From: Capnocytophaga ochracea DSM 7271
GTDB lineage: Bacteria; Bacteroidota; Bacteroidia; Flavobacteriales; Flavobacteriaceae
Direction of reading: 5' to 3'
Assembly: GCF_000023285.1 (NCBI RefSeq)
Contig: NC_013162.1
Location: forward strand, 496,001 to 560,000
Length of the DNA stretch: 64,000 nucleotides
This document shows, one piece after another, positions 34,109-43,720 of this stretch. The stretch's first letter is position 1; each line of letters opens with the position of its first letter. A model generated the notes under the pieces. That model was given only the letters and a program-made list of their open reading frames with translations, ran no database searches and had not been told where the DNA came from. Made by a program: the position numbers and the translations under genes.

Positions 34109-34276
34109 CTCCCCCTTTACACATACCCAGCTGTCGCTGGCTACCTCAGAGAGGGAAAAGGTAGTGACGGAAAAGGGAAGAAATGACGAGGGACGATTGA
34201 CGAAGGTAATGTGAGAGCATAACGTGACTGGTAATTTAATTAGCATATTTAAAAATTACTGAATTAGGAGATGTGT

Positions 34277-34307
34277 TTGTGAGTTCTGCTAAAAATATGT
34301 ACTTTTG
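34277..34307 (+). promoter_or_regulatory. promoter of the LRR protein gene
   Basis: TTG at 34277-34279, 20 bases, TACTTTTG at 34300-34307, 21 bases before the ATG at 34329. Confidence 0.75.
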
Positions 34308-34328
34308 CCCCCGAAAAACATCAGAATA

Positions 34329-35711
34329 ATGACTACCGCTATCTACAAATACTTCTTTTGGGGGTTTCTCTTTTTAAGTCAGTTTATCTTTGCACAAAAG
34401 GGATTGGAGGCGCTTATCATCAGTGATGGGGTACTGCTGAAATGCGACAACAGTAAGTTGCCCCGCGATGGAAGCATCGAACTGCCTCGCACTGTAAACA
34501 GAATTGCCAAAGAAGCCTTTAAAGATTGTCTTCCACTGAAATCTATCAGCATTGCGGGAACGGTAACTACTATTGAAGAGGGGGCTTTCTCGGGCTGTAC
34601 TAACCTTACGAAAGTGGAAATATTGCCTAATTCAGTATCCTATATAGGAGCTCGTGCTTTTGCGAATTGTACTAAACTGTTGATAATATATCTGCCTAAT
34701 TCGGTTACTAATATAGGGGAAGAAGCGTTTAGAGGATGTTCTTCACTGAAAAATATAGAGATTCCGGAAAATGTGAGTGAGTTGGGCAATAGGGCTTTTA
34801 TGGATTGTTCGGGCTTGCAACAAGTGAATTTTTTGGGCGAAAAACTATCGGTGATTTCTTCACAACTCTTCTACCAATGCAAGCAGTTACAGAAGGCGGT
34901 GCTCCCTGAAAGCGTGAAAAATATAAGAAGTAGTGCTTTTGCGTACTGCGAAAACCTCTCTTCGGTAACATTTCCTAAGCAATTGGAGAGTATAGGTGAC
35001 GATGCTTTTGAGTATTGCAGACGATTGATAAGCATTGATATCCCTGATAGCGTAGTGTTTTTAGGGGCAAGTGCTTTCAACAGTTGTAGCAGTTTGATGA
35101 AGGTGAAACTGCCTTACGGGTTACGCCATATCCTAAACGATACTTTTTTGGACTGTACGAGTCTTACTGCTGTTGTGATTCCGGATACGGTAGAGAAAAT
35201 CAATATACAGGCTTTTAAGAATTGTAGTTCGCTAGTGCGGGCGCAGATGCCTTTGGCTCTTACCAATATTTATTACGCGGCTTTCTACGGCTGTAAGAGT
35301 TTGCAATACATTGATTTGCCTAATGAGGTAAAATATATAGGAGGTCTTGCTTTTGGTGAATGCCAGAATATACAAACGATAGAATTACCCAAAGCGGTAA
35401 CCGTAATTGCTTCGAAGGTATTTTACAACTGCACAAACCTCGCAGAGGTAAAACTATCGAAGTTTACGACTTCAATAGGGGTGCAGGCGTTTTACGGTTG
35501 CGCAAATTTAAAAGAGCTGAATTTGCCGAGTAGCATAGAAAAGATAGGTTTAGGAGCCTTTGAGAATAGTGGACTTATGGAATTACACAGTAAAGCTACA
35601 ACACCTCCTATTATAAATAAAATAGGCTACCGCGGTAAAGTGGTAGTGCCACATAGGTCACTAAGTTTATACAGAGAAGCGGTAGGGTGGAAAGATTGTG
35701 CTTTGGAATAG
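34329..35711 (+). CDS. secreted BspA-like leucine-rich repeat protein
   Basis: A 460-residue exported protein. The signal peptide is MTTAIYKYFFWGFLFLSQFIFA, which fixes the ATG at 34329; the TTG at 34305 overlaps the promoter. The mature part is a run of about 15 BspA-type (LRR_5) repeats of roughly 23 residues with the pattern AFxxCxxLxxVxLPxSVxxIG, from about residue 45 to 430. A short tail (KVVVPHRSLSLYREAVGW) follows. BspA-like proteins often bind host matrix or other bacteria. I see no C-terminal type IX sorting domain and no anchor. It is flanked by repeats on both sides. Confidence 0.88.
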   Translation: MTTAIYKYFFWGFLFLSQFIFAQKGLEALIISDGVLLKCDNSKLPRDGSIELPRTVNRIAKEAFKDCLPLKSISIAGTVTTIEEGAFSGCTNLTKVEILPNSVSYIGARAFANCTKLLIIYLPNSVTNIGEEAFRGCSSLKNIEIPENVSELGNRAFMDCSGLQQVNFLGEKLSVISSQLFYQCKQLQKAVLPESVKNIRSSAFAYCENLSSVTFPKQLESIGDDAFEYCRRLISIDIPDSVVFLGASAFNSCSSLMKVKLPYGLRHILNDTFLDCTSLTAVVIPDTVEKINIQAFKNCSSLVRAQMPLALTNIYYAAFYGCKSLQYIDLPNEVKYIGGLAFGECQNIQTIELPKAVTVIASKVFYNCTNLAEVKLSKFTTSIGVQAFYGCANLKELNLPSSIEKIGLGAFENSGLMELHSKATTPPIINKIGYRGKVVVPHRSLSLYREAVGWKDCALE

Positions 35712-35722
35712 TGGGAGGGAAA

Positions 35723-35876
35723 GGTAAAAGGTAAAAGATAAAAGATAAAAGGTGAAGCCAGCGAGGGCTCACAGCTGGGTATGTGAGTAAAAAATAATGA
35801 CGTGGACGAGAAAGGTGAAGCCAGCGAGGGCTCACAGCTGGGTATGTGAGTAAAAGATAATGAGGTGGACGGGAAT
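35723..35876 (+). repeat. heptamer array plus 63-base tandem duplication
   Basis: GGTAAAA/GATAAAA heptamers fill 35723-35750. Two 63-base copies follow (35751-35813, 35814-35876), each with GCCAGCGAGGGCTCACAGC and TGGGTATGTGAGTAAAA. The unit is related in reverse to the CACATACCCAGC segments near 34120. Because 63 is divisible by 3, both strands show open frames with duplicated peptides; I regard these as non-coding. Nothing else is seen in the 336-base gap apart from the secE promoter. Confidence 0.7.
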
Positions 35877-35958
35877 GGTAAAAGATAGGAGATAATAAGG
35901 TGAGAGGTAAAAGAATGAGGTAGGGAAGAATAAATATTAAAAAAATAATGTAAAAAGT

Positions 35959-35989
35959 TTGGCGGATTGAAAAATTCGCCGTACTTTTG
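35959..35989 (+). promoter_or_regulatory. promoter of the secE-nusG-ribosomal-rpoB unit
   Basis: TTG at 35959-35961, 20 bases, TACTTTTG at 35982-35989. The spacer itself is an imperfect inverted repeat (GGCGGATT and AATTCGCC), which could be an operator. No tRNA-Trp gene, often found here, precedes secE. Confidence 0.75.
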
Positions 35990-36047
35990 CCACCCAAAAG
36001 CGCACATAAATAGGCGTAATATTACTCACTTATAACACTAATAAGTT

Positions 36048-36233
36048 ATGATTCAATACATTAAAGAGTCTTATGAAGAGCTAACAAACCACGTTACGTG
36101 GCCTACTATTTCGGACGCACAGAGAGAAATGGTGGTAGTAGTGGTGTTTTCCATCTTATTTTCATTAGTAATTTGGGGGATGGATTCTTCATTTGAATAC
36201 CTTATAGGTAAGTATTTTGAATTTATGAAATAA
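36048..36233 (+). CDS. secE: preprotein translocase subunit SecE
   Basis: A 61-residue SecE of the short, single-helix type. An amphipathic N-terminal helix with ESYEELTNHVTWPTISDAQRE precedes one transmembrane helix (about residues 28-48). It clamps SecY in the inner-membrane translocon. It is the first gene after a consensus promoter and lies 11 bases before nusG, the order conserved in most bacteria. Confidence 0.95.
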   Translation: MIQYIKESYEELTNHVTWPTISDAQREMVVVVVFSILFSLVIWGMDSSFEYLIGKYFEFMK

Positions 36234-36244
36234 AAACAGCGAGG

Positions 36245-36796
36245 ATGTCTGGATTAATAGAAAAAAAATGGTATGTAATTAAAACCGTTACCGGTCAGGA
36301 GAACAAAATAAAGAACTACATAGAGAACGAGACCTCACGATTGGGGTATGCGGACTATGTGGAAGAAGTATTAGTGCCTACTGAAAAGGTGGTTCAGGTG
36401 CGCAATGGCAAGAAGACCACTAAGGATAGGGTTCATATGCCCGGTTATGTAATGGTAAAAGTTCACTTAGCAGGTGAGGTAGTGCATATCATTAAGTCTA
36501 TCCCAGGAGTAGTAGGTTTTTTGAGTGAAACCAAAGGAGGCGACCCGCTACCCTTGCGCAAAGCTGATGTAAGCCGTATGCTCGGTCAGGTAGATGAATT
36601 GGCTGAGACGGTAGAGACGGTAGCGATTCCGTTTGAAGTAGGTGAAATGGTGAAACTTATAGATGGGCCTTTCAATGGCTTTAATGCTACCATAGAGCGC
36701 GTGAATGAAGAGAAGCGCAAACTTGAGGTGATGGTAAAAATCTTTGGACGCAAAACGCCATTAGAGTTAAGCTACACTCAAGTAGAGAAATTGTAA
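36245..36796 (+). CDS. nusG: transcription termination/antitermination protein NusG
   Basis: A 183-residue NusG. The N-terminal NGN domain (KWYVIKTVTGQENKIKNYIE, then PGYVMVKVHL and IKSIPGVVGFL) binds RNA polymerase near the clamp. The C-terminal KOW domain (EVGEMVKLIDGPFNGFNATI) binds Rho or ribosomal S10. Length and order are typical. It is cotranscribed with secE and the ribosomal genes. Confidence 0.97.
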   Translation: MSGLIEKKWYVIKTVTGQENKIKNYIENETSRLGYADYVEEVLVPTEKVVQVRNGKKTTKDRVHMPGYVMVKVHLAGEVVHIIKSIPGVVGFLSETKGGDPLPLRKADVSRMLGQVDELAETVETVAIPFEVGEMVKLIDGPFNGFNATIERVNEEKRKLEVMVKIFGRKTPLELSYTQVEKL

Positions 36797-36844
36797 CAAA
36801 GCCCTCGTAAAAGAGGCATTTAAATAAATTATTAATTATAAACA

Positions 36845-37282
36845 ATGGCAAAAGAAGTTAGTAAAGTAGTTAAACTACAAGCTCGGGGAGGTCAAGCGAA
36901 TCCTTCGCCACCAATTGGACCCGCATTAGGTGCTGCCGGTGTTAATATTATGGAGTTCTGCAAGCAGTTCAACGCACGTACGCAGGACAAACAAGGGAAA
37001 GTACTTCCTGTGGTTATCACCGTTTACAAAGACAAGTCATTCGACTTTGTTATCAAGACTGCGCCTGCTGCTGTTCAGCTATTGGAAGCCGCTAAGGTTA
37101 AAGGAGGTTCCGGAGAGCCAAACCGTAAGAAAGTAGCAAGTATCACTTGGGAACAAGTGAGAGCAATTGCAGAAGACAAAATGCCGGATTTGAGTGCATT
37201 TACAATTGAATCTGCAATGAGTATGGTTGCTGGTACGGCACGTTCAATGGGTATTACAGTAACTGGAGAAAAACCTTTTTAA
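36845..37282 (+). CDS. rplK: 50S ribosomal protein L11
   Basis: A 145-residue L11 at the GTPase-associated centre. The N-terminal domain shows [19 protein letters not shown], and the C-terminal rRNA-binding domain shows [17 protein letters not shown] and [13 protein letters not shown] 48-base gap separates it from nusG. It is 12 bases before rplA. Confidence 0.98.
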   Translation: MAKEVSKVVKLQARGGQANPSPPIGPALGAAGVNIMEFCKQFNARTQDKQGKVLPVVITVYKDKSFDFVIKTAPAAVQLLEAAKVKGGSGEPNRKKVASITWEQVRAIAEDKMPDLSAFTIESAMSMVAGTARSMGITVTGEKPF

Positions 37283-37294
37283 TCGCAAAGCAAT

Positions 37295-37984
37295 ATGGCA
37301 AAATTAACAAAGAAACACAAAGAAGCTCTTGCAAAAGTTGATAGAAACAAACTCTATTCATTAAAAGAGGCTTCAGCATTACTCAAAGAAATCACTTACA
37401 CTAAATTTGATGCTTCTGTGGACATTGCAGTGCGTTTAGGGGTAGACCCACGTAAAGCAAACCAAATGGTGCGAGGCGTAGTTACGCTTCCTCACGGAAC
37501 AGGTAAAGACGTGCGAGTGCTTGCCTTAGTAACTCCAGAGAAAGAAGCAGAAGCTAAAGCTGCTGGAGCTGATTATGTAGGGCTTGATGAATATCTACAA
37601 AAGATAAAAGATGGCTGGACAGATGTAGACGTAATCGTTACTATGCCAGCAGTAATGGGTAAGTTAGGTCCTTTAGGACGAGTATTGGGTCCTCGAGGCT
37701 TGATGCCAAACCCTAAAACTGGTACTGTTACTATGGAAATCGGGAAAGCTGTACAAGAAGTAAAGTCTGGTAAAATCGACTTCCGCGTAGACAAAACAGG
37801 TATCGTTCACGCCTCTATCGGTAAAATATCCTTCACTGCCGATAAGATTGTAGACAACGCCAATGAGTTAATTCAAACATTAATAAAGATGAAACCTACC
37901 GCTGCTAAGGGTACGTATATGAAATCGATTTATCTTTCATCTACTATGAGCCCAAGTATTGCAGTAGATACTAAAACAGTTTAA
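37295..37984 (+). CDS. rplA: 50S ribosomal protein L1
   Basis: A 229-residue L1 of the ribosomal stalk, with [20 protein letters not shown], the [16 protein letters not shown] segment, [20 protein letters not shown] and PKTGTVT motifs. In many bacteria L1 represses its own operon by binding the leader mRNA. I did not identify such a site here with confidence. Confidence 0.98.
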   Translation: MAKLTKKHKEALAKVDRNKLYSLKEASALLKEITYTKFDASVDIAVRLGVDPRKANQMVRGVVTLPHGTGKDVRVLALVTPEKEAEAKAAGADYVGLDEYLQKIKDGWTDVDVIVTMPAVMGKLGPLGRVLGPRGLMPNPKTGTVTMEIGKAVQEVKSGKIDFRVDKTGIVHASIGKISFTADKIVDNANELIQTLIKMKPTAAKGTYMKSIYLSSTMSPSIAVDTKTV

Positions 37985-38006
37985 TTTGTAGTTAAAAACC
38001 GAAATT

Positions 38007-38522
38007 ATGACAAGAGAAGAAAAATCATTAGTAATAGATAATTTAACTGCACAGTTAGCTGAAAGTAATGTTATTTATGTAACAGATTTAACTGGTTTGA
38101 ATGCTCAAGACACAAGCGCATTGCGTCGTGCTTGTTTCAAAGCAAATATCAAATTGGCAGTTGTAAAGAACACTTTGCTTGCCAAAGCAATGGAAGTTTC
38201 AGAAAAAGAGTTTGGTGAATTGCCAACTATTCTTAAAGGAAATACCTCATTGATGTATGCTGAAGTAGGGAATGCTCCTGCTAAGCTCATTAAAGAGTTC
38301 CGCAAGAAATCAGAGAAACCTATCTTGAAAGGGGCATATGTAGATACAGCTGTATTTATCGGCGACAATCAATTAGACGCCTTATCAGCTCTCAAATCTA
38401 AGAACGAAGTTATTGGTGAAATCATTGGCTTGCTCCAATCACCTGCCAAGAACGTTGTTTCAGCTCTTAAATCAGGAGGAGGTAAATTGGCTGGTATCAT
38501 CAAGACCTTATCTGAAAAATAA
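38007..38522 (+). CDS. rplJ: 50S ribosomal protein L10
   Basis: A 171-residue L10, the base of the L12 stalk. It begins MTREEKSLVIDNLTAQL and has the rRNA-binding NTLLAKAMEV segment and the C-terminal helix that binds L7/L12 dimers. It is 22 bases after rplA and 51 before rplL. Confidence 0.97.
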   Translation: MTREEKSLVIDNLTAQLAESNVIYVTDLTGLNAQDTSALRRACFKANIKLAVVKNTLLAKAMEVSEKEFGELPTILKGNTSLMYAEVGNAPAKLIKEFRKKSEKPILKGAYVDTAVFIGDNQLDALSALKSKNEVIGEIIGLLQSPAKNVVSALKSGGGKLAGIIKTLSEK

Positions 38523-38573
38523 AACTAAACGCACAAAATTATTTTTAAACAATTAAACAAAAACGATAGAAAA

Positions 38574-38957
38574 ATGGCAGATTTAAAAAAATTCGCAGAA
38601 CAATTAGTAAACTTAACCGTTAAAGAAGTAAACGAGCTTGCACAAATCTTGAAAGATGAGTACGGCATTGAGCCAGCAGCCGCAGCAGTAGCAGTAGCAG
38701 CTGGAGGTGCAGTAGCTGGAGGTGCAGCAGAAGCCGGTGCTGAAAAAACAGAATTTGATGTATTCTTGAAATCAGCAGGAGCTAACAAATTAGCGGTTGT
38801 TAAATTAGTAAAAGACTTAACTGGTCTTGGACTAAAAGAAGCTAAAGAAGTAGTAGACGGCGCTCCTTCAAAAGTAAAAGAAGGTGTTTCTAAAGAAGAA
38901 GCTGAAGGGCTTAAAAAATCTTTAGAAGAAGCTGGTGCAGAAGTAGAATTGAAATAA
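38574..38957 (+). CDS. rplL: 50S ribosomal protein L7/L12
   Basis: A 127-residue stalk protein. The N-terminal dimerisation helices ([18 protein letters not shown]) join through an Ala/Gly-rich hinge ([20 protein letters not shown]) to the factor-binding domain with [20 protein letters not shown]. Typical length. A 221-base gap with two hairpins separates it from rpoB. Confidence 0.98.
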   Translation: MADLKKFAEQLVNLTVKEVNELAQILKDEYGIEPAAAAVAVAAGGAVAGGAAEAGAEKTEFDVFLKSAGANKLAVVKLVKDLTGLGLKEAKEVVDGAPSKVKEGVSKEEAEGLKKSLEEAGAEVELK

Positions 38958-38978
38958 TTTTACTTATAAACCCTATAA

Positions 38979-39015
38979 GGTTTAGGTCTTTTTCAGTAGG
39001 AATTAGACCTAAACC
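38979..39015 (+). promoter_or_regulatory. attenuator-like hairpin between rplL and rpoB
   Basis: GGTTTAGGTCT (38979-38989) is perfectly complementary to AGACCTAAACC (39005-39015). Only a short T run follows, so it resembles a partial terminator or RNase processing site rather than a full stop. A second stem, TATGGCA/TGCCATA, lies at about 39050-39073. A similar attenuator and processing hairpin is known between rplL and rpoB in Escherichia coli. Confidence 0.55.
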
Positions 39016-39178
39016 ATTTTGTAATTTAAGGCAACAATACAACAACGATATTATGGCAAGAGATTTGTGCCATATGAACTTTAAAAAAGTTTAGGACTTT
39101 GAGAAAGTCTTAACTATGACAAACTCACGACTAACGACTTACTACTAACGATTAAACAATAATATTAAAGTAAAGAAA

Positions 39179-42100
39179 ATGCTTACGAATCAAACCGCAA
39201 GAGTGAATTTTGCTTCCGTGAAACACGTTCCTGAATACCCTGACTTCTTGGATATTCAAATCAAATCGTTTCAAGAGTTCTTTCAGATGGAGACCAAATC
39301 GGAAGACCGAGTGCACGAGGGATTGTATCATACCTTTAAAGAGAACTTTCCTATATCGGACACTCGCAACCAATTCGTATTGGAGTTTCTCGACTATTTC
39401 GTAGACCCTCCTCGCTACACTATCCAAGAATGTATAGAACGCGGTCTTACTTATAGTGTGCCTCTGAAAGCCCGATTAAAGCTTTATTGTACTGACCCCG
39501 AGCACGAAGATTTTGAAACTATCGTACAAGACGTTTATTTGGGCACAATCCCTTATATGACAGCAAGCGGAACATTCGTTATCAACGGAGCTGAGCGTGT
39601 AGTAGTATCGCAGTTACACCGTTCACCAGGGGTATTCTTCGGTCAGTCGTTTCACGCTAATGGTACTAAACTCTACTCTGCACGTATTATTCCTTTCAAA
39701 GGTTCGTGGATTGAGTTTGCTACCGATATCAACAACGTGATGTATGCCTATATCGACCGTAAGAAAAAACTCCCTGTTACAACACTCTTCCGTGCGATTG
39801 GGTTTGAACGTGATAAAGATATATTGGAAATATTCGACCTTGCAGAAGAAATAAAGGTTTCTAAAACAGGACTTAAAAAATACATCGGTCGTCGTTTGGC
39901 TGCCCGTGTGCTCAACACTTGGCACGAAGACTTCGTAGACGAAGATACCGGAGAGGTAGTATCTATCGAGCGTAATGAGATTATCCTCGACCGCGATACT
40001 GTACTCGACGAAGATAACATTCAAGAAATCTTAGAAGCTGATGTAAAGACCATTCTTCTTCACAAAGAAGATAGTCAGGCTACCGACTATACCATTATCC
40101 ACAATACTTTACAAAAAGACCCTACCAACTCTGAGAAGGAAGCAGTGGAACACATTTACCGACAGTTGCGTAATGCTGAACCGCCCGATGAGGAAACTGC
40201 TCGCGGTATTATCGACAAGTTGTTCTTCTCAGACCAACGTTACAATTTGGGAGACGTAGGGCGTTACCGTATCAACAAAAAATTGGGATTGGATACCCCT
40301 ATGGAAAAGCAAGTGCTTACCAAAGAGGATATCATTACCATTGTAAAATATTTGATTGAGCTCATCAACTCTAAAGCAGAGGTAGATGATATCGACCACT
40401 TGTCTAACCGCCGTGTGCGCACAGTAGGAGAGCAATTGGCAGCTCAGTTTGGCGTAGGTCTTTCTCGTATGTCGCGCACTATCCGTGAACGTATGAACGT
40501 ACGTGACAACGAGGTATTTACTCCTATCGATTTGATCAATGCGAAGACCCTTTCTTCTGTAATTAACTCGTTCTTTGGTACAAACCAATTATCTCAGTTT
40601 ATGGATCAAACGAATCCTTTGGCTGAGATTACTCACAAACGCCGTTTGTCCGCCTTAGGGCCTGGAGGTTTGTCGCGTGAGCGTGCGGGCTTTGAGGTGC
40701 GAGACGTACACTATACTCACTACGGACGTTTGTGCCCTATTGAAACCCCAGAAGGGCCGAATATCGGTTTGATATCTTCGTTGGCGGTATTCTCGAAGGT
40801 AAACGGTATGGGCTTTATAGAAACCCCTTATCACAAAGTTACTAATGGGAAGGTAGATCTTAAAGATATGACCTACCTCACTGCCGAAGACGAAGAAGGA
40901 CTCAAAATTGGTATGGCTAATATCGCATTAGACGATAAAGCTAATATCACTGAAGAAAAAGTGGTTGTAAAAGAAGATGGTGACTTCCCTGTAATTGAAC
41001 CTAACGAAGTACAATATATAGACGTTGCTCCTAACCAAATCGCTTCTATTTCGGCTTCCCTTATTCCGTTCTTGGAACACGACGACGCGAACCGTGCGTT
41101 AATGGGCTCGAATATGATGCGTCAGGCAGTACCTTTGTTAAGACCTGAAGCGCCTATCGTAGGAACAGGTTTGGAACGCCGTGTAGCTTCAGATGCCCGT
41201 GTGCTTATGAACGCAGAGGGTGATGGTACTGTTGATTATGTAGATGCTGATAAAATCATTATCACTTATGACCGTACTGATGAACAAAAATTGGTAAGCT
41301 TTGATGCTGATGAAACAGTATATAACCTTATCAAATTCCAAAAAACAAACCAAGGCACTTGTATCAACTTAAAACCGATAGTTGAAAAAGGTGAGAGAGT
41401 GAAAAAAGGTCAGGTGTTGTGTGAAGGTTATGCTACTGAAAACGGAGAGTTAGCACTCGGTCGTAATATGAAGGTAGCGTTTATGCCTTGGAAAGGTTAT
41501 AACTTTGAGGACGCGATTGTGATTTCGGAACGCGCTGTACGCGAGGATTTATTCACTTCTATCCACATTGATGAATACGCTTTGGAAGTACGTGATACTA
41601 AATTGGGAGCTGAAGAGCTTACTAATGATATCCCGAACGTATCGGAAGATGCGACCAAAGATTTGGACGAATACGGTATGATTCGCATTGGAGCAGAAGT
41701 ACGCCCAGGTGATATTCTTATCGGTAAGATTACTCCTAAAGGAGAATCAGACCCTACCCCTGAAGAGAAACTCCTCCGTGCTATCTTTGGTGATAAAGCA
41801 GGTGATGTGAAAGACGCTTCTCTAAAAGCTTCACCTTCACTTTACGGGGTGGTTATCGACAAGAAATTGTTTTCACGTGCAGTAAAAGACAAACGCAAAC
41901 GCAGTAAAGATAAAGAAGATGTAGCACAATTAGAAGCTAATTACAACGCTAAGTTTGAAACTCTTCGCTCTAAATTATTGGAAAAACTATATAGTTTGGT
42001 GGCTGAAAAGACTTCGGAAGGAGTAGTAAACGACCTCGGTGAAGAAATTGTGCCTAAAGGTAAGAAATATACTAAGAAAGTGCTTGAAGGTATTGAGGAT

Positions 42101-42988
42101 TATGCTCACCTTACTTCTGCAGGTTGGACTGACGATAAGCACATCAACGGTCTTATAGATGACCTTTTGCACAACTATCGCATTCGTGAAAATGACCTAC
42201 AAGGAGGATTACGTCGCGATAAATTTACCATTGCTGTGGGTGACGAATTACCTGCAGGTATTCTAAAATTAGCTAAAATTTACGTGGCTAAGAAACGTAA
42301 GCTAAAAGTAGGGGATAAGATGGCAGGTCGACACGGTAACAAGGGTATCGTAGCACGTATCGTTCGCGATGAGGATATGCCATTCCTTGAAGACGGAACT
42401 CCGGTAGACATCGTGTTGAACCCTCTTGGGGTACCTTCACGTATGAACATCGGTCAGATATACGAAACTGTATTGGGTTGGGCAGGACAAAAGCTCGGCA
42501 AGAAGTTTGCAACTCCTATCTTCGATGGAGCATCGCTTGAGCAAATTAATGAGCTTACCGATGAAGCAGGCGTACCGCGTTTCGGTCATACTTATCTATA
42601 CGATGGTGGTACCGGTGAACGTTTTGACCAAAAAGCCACTGTAGGGGTGATTTATATGATCAAACTCGGACATATGATTGACGATAAGATGCACGCTCGT
42701 TCTATCGGTCCGTACTCACTTATCACCCAACAGCCATTGGGAGGTAAAGCCCAATTTGGTGGACAGCGTTTTGGAGAGATGGAGGTATGGGCATTGGAGG
42801 CTTATGGAGCATCTAGTACCTTACGCGAAATCTTAACTGTAAAATCTGACGACGTAGTAGGTCGTGCCAAAACTTACGAAGCGATTGTAAAAGGTGAGAC
42901 AATGCCAGAACCAGGATTGCCAGAATCTTTCAACGTATTGATGCACGAGCTCAAAGGTCTTGGATTGGATATCAGACTTGAAGAATAA
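39179..42988 (+). CDS. rpoB: DNA-directed RNA polymerase subunit beta
   Basis: The complete 1269-residue beta subunit. Landmarks include the rifampicin region [47 protein letters not shown] (seen in sections), [48 protein letters not shown] and the terminal [21 protein letters not shown]. The Ser of LSQFMDQ, His of THKR and Ser of LSALG are of wild-type kind. The stop codon is the first three bases of a TAATGAT heptamer array, and an intrinsic terminator follows. Unlike in most bacteria, rpoC does not come next. Confidence 0.99.
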   Translation: MLTNQTARVNFASVKHVPEYPDFLDIQIKSFQEFFQMETKSEDRVHEGLYHTFKENFPISDTRNQFVLEFLDYFVDPPRYTIQECIERGLTYSVPLKARLKLYCTDPEHEDFETIVQDVYLGTIPYMTASGTFVINGAERVVVSQLHRSPGVFFGQSFHANGTKLYSARIIPFKGSWIEFATDINNVMYAYIDRKKKLPVTTLFRAIGFERDKDILEIFDLAEEIKVSKTGLKKYIGRRLAARVLNTWHEDFVDEDTGEVVSIERNEIILDRDTVLDEDNIQEILEADVKTILLHKEDSQATDYTIIHNTLQKDPTNSEKEAVEHIYRQLRNAEPPDEETARGIIDKLFFSDQRYNLGDVGRYRINKKLGLDTPMEKQVLTKEDIITIVKYLIELINSKAEVDDIDHLSNRRVRTVGEQLAAQFGVGLSRMSRTIRERMNVRDNEVFTPIDLINAKTLSSVINSFFGTNQLSQFMDQTNPLAEITHKRRLSALGPGGLSRERAGFEVRDVHYTHYGRLCPIETPEGPNIGLISSLAVFSKVNGMGFIETPYHKVTNGKVDLKDMTYLTAEDEEGLKIGMANIALDDKANITEEKVVVKEDGDFPVIEPNEVQYIDVAPNQIASISASLIPFLEHDDANRALMGSNMMRQAVPLLRPEAPIVGTGLERRVASDARVLMNAEGDGTVDYVDADKIIITYDRTDEQKLVSFDADETVYNLIKFQKTNQGTCINLKPIVEKGERVKKGQVLCEGYATENGELALGRNMKVAFMPWKGYNFEDAIVISERAVREDLFTSIHIDEYALEVRDTKLGAEELTNDIPNVSEDATKDLDEYGMIRIGAEVRPGDILIGKITPKGESDPTPEEKLLRAIFGDKAGDVKDASLKASPSLYGVVIDKKLFSRAVKDKRKRSKDKEDVAQLEANYNAKFETLRSKLLEKLYSLVAEKTSEGVVNDLGEEIVPKGKKYTKKVLEGIEDYAHLTSAGWTDDKHINGLIDDLLHNYRIRENDLQGGLRRDKFTIAVGDELPAGILKLAKIYVAKKRKLKVGDKMAGRHGNKGIVARIVRDEDMPFLEDGTPVDIVLNPLGVPSRMNIGQIYETVLGWAGQKLGKKFATPIFDGASLEQINELTDEAGVPRFGHTYLYDGGTGERFDQKATVGVIYMIKLGHMIDDKMHARSIGPYSLITQQPLGGKAQFGGQRFGEMEVWALEAYGASSTLREILTVKSDDVVGRAKTYEAIVKGETMPEPGLPESFNVLMHELKGLGLDIRLEE

Positions 42989-43020
42989 TGATTAATTATT
43001 AATGGTTAATAATTAATTGT
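42986..43020 (+). repeat. heptamer tandem array at the rpoB stop
   Basis: TAATGAT, TAATTAT, TAATGGT, TAATAAT, TAATTGT. The first TAA is the rpoB stop codon. Confidence 0.75.
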
Positions 43021-43033
43021 TGAAGTTATAATA

Positions 43034-43073
43034 AAATTCCAAACTATTGAATATTCAGTAGTTTGGAATTTTT
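43034..43073 (+). terminator. intrinsic terminator after rpoB
   Basis: AAATTCCAAACTA pairs with TAGTTTGGAATTT around a 12-base loop and continues into a T run. It should stop transcription before the accessory genes. Confidence 0.9.
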
Positions 43074-43108
43074 GTTTTATATAGGAGGTTAAGGAAAAGG
43101 GAAGATGA

Positions 43109-43708
43109 TTATCCCCAAGTGCTTAGCCAAAATTCATCAAAAAAGGTATTACCTGTCCAATCCCATTCTTTTTCCTTTTTTGCTGAGTTAAGTACCTCAT
43201 CCATAGTATAAGCCCTATAACTTGCTGAGATGCATTCCTTTTCTTCCCAATCGCTTAGTTCACTTTTACAAGAAAAAAATACATATTCACGGTTGAATTC
43301 TGTGTCTTTATAGTATCGCTCAAAAGTTTCCTTATAGTTTTGCAATTGGTTGTTGTGAATAGAGGTATAAACCTTATTCTCAAGAAGGAGTGCGTACTTT
43401 TCTTCCTTTTGTGTTTCGTTGTTAAACAAGTAAAACTCTGCACAGAGGTCTATACTTTTCCATTGTAACCAAGTTTTTACTTGCTTAATTTCGTACTTAC
43501 TTAGTTTTTCAGCATCACCAAAAAGCAGTACAGAAGTTATACTTTTGCAGTATTCCTCCATTTTGGGATTATGATAATCTCTTTCTCTATTAGTAATGCA
43601 ACGAAGTGTCCAAGATAAGAAGAAGTCTACCAAACTTTCTTTTCTGCCTGTATTTTTTTCATCGTGCATAAAGAACGATTTTGTTTTGTCCATTCTGTCT
43701 TTCTCCAT
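43109..43708 (-). CDS. PD-(D/E)XK nuclease superfamily protein
   Basis: A 199-residue protein with the catalytic pattern of PD-(D/E)XK nucleases: Asp in KSIDLCAEFYLF (about residue 90), then ALLLENKVYTSIHNNQLQNY, the ExK motif followed by the QxxxY motif of the PDDEXK_4/9-like families. The N terminus (KESLVDFFLSWTLRCITN) resembles the start of related uncharacterised proteins. It is the last gene of a probable four-gene minus-strand operon with short gaps (12, 16 and 55 bases). A DNA-processing or defence role is conceivable, but there is no direct evidence. Confidence 0.72.
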   Translation of the reverse strand: MEKDRMDKTKSFFMHDEKNTGRKESLVDFFLSWTLRCITNRERDYHNPKMEEYCKSITSVLLFGDAEKLSKYEIKQVKTWLQWKSIDLCAEFYLFNNETQKEEKYALLLENKVYTSIHNNQLQNYKETFERYYKDTEFNREYVFFSCKSELSDWEEKECISASYRAYTMDEVLNSAKKEKEWDWTGNTFFDEFWLSTWG

Positions 43709-43720
43709 TTTGTATAGTTT

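Larger units (their letters stand above)
33135..34200 (+). repeat. intergenic repeat mosaic, copy 3
   Basis: The 1.26 kb between the PpiD-like gene and the LRR gene holds no gene. In order it has a CCCCCGAAGGGGG hairpin (about 33150), heptamer arrays (33309-33336 TAAAAGG; 33351-33378 GTTAATG), octamer-like repeats, a CTTTGGCAAAG/GTGCGAG segment (33447-33520), the 11-base array (33636-33701), the TTTCGAGGCGAAAG segment, and a 142-base tandem duplication (33858-34108). A short TGACGAR heptamer run ends it (about 34187-34206). Confidence 0.75.

Noticed and set aside
33958-34246. Short frames on both strands within the 33-34 kb spacer
   Set aside because: They lie wholly in the duplicated repeat modules and translate hairpin units.
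35611-36007. Two overlapping minus-strand reading frames of about 127 residues with duplicated peptides
   Set aside because: They are created by the 63-base tandem repeat, whose length is divisible by three, and by the reverse of the LRR gene end. Composition is not protein-like and they cover the secE promoter.
35877-36047. tRNA-Trp gene before secE
   Set aside because: No cloverleaf or T-loop sequence is present; only a promoter and leader are seen. No tRNA was found anywhere in the window.
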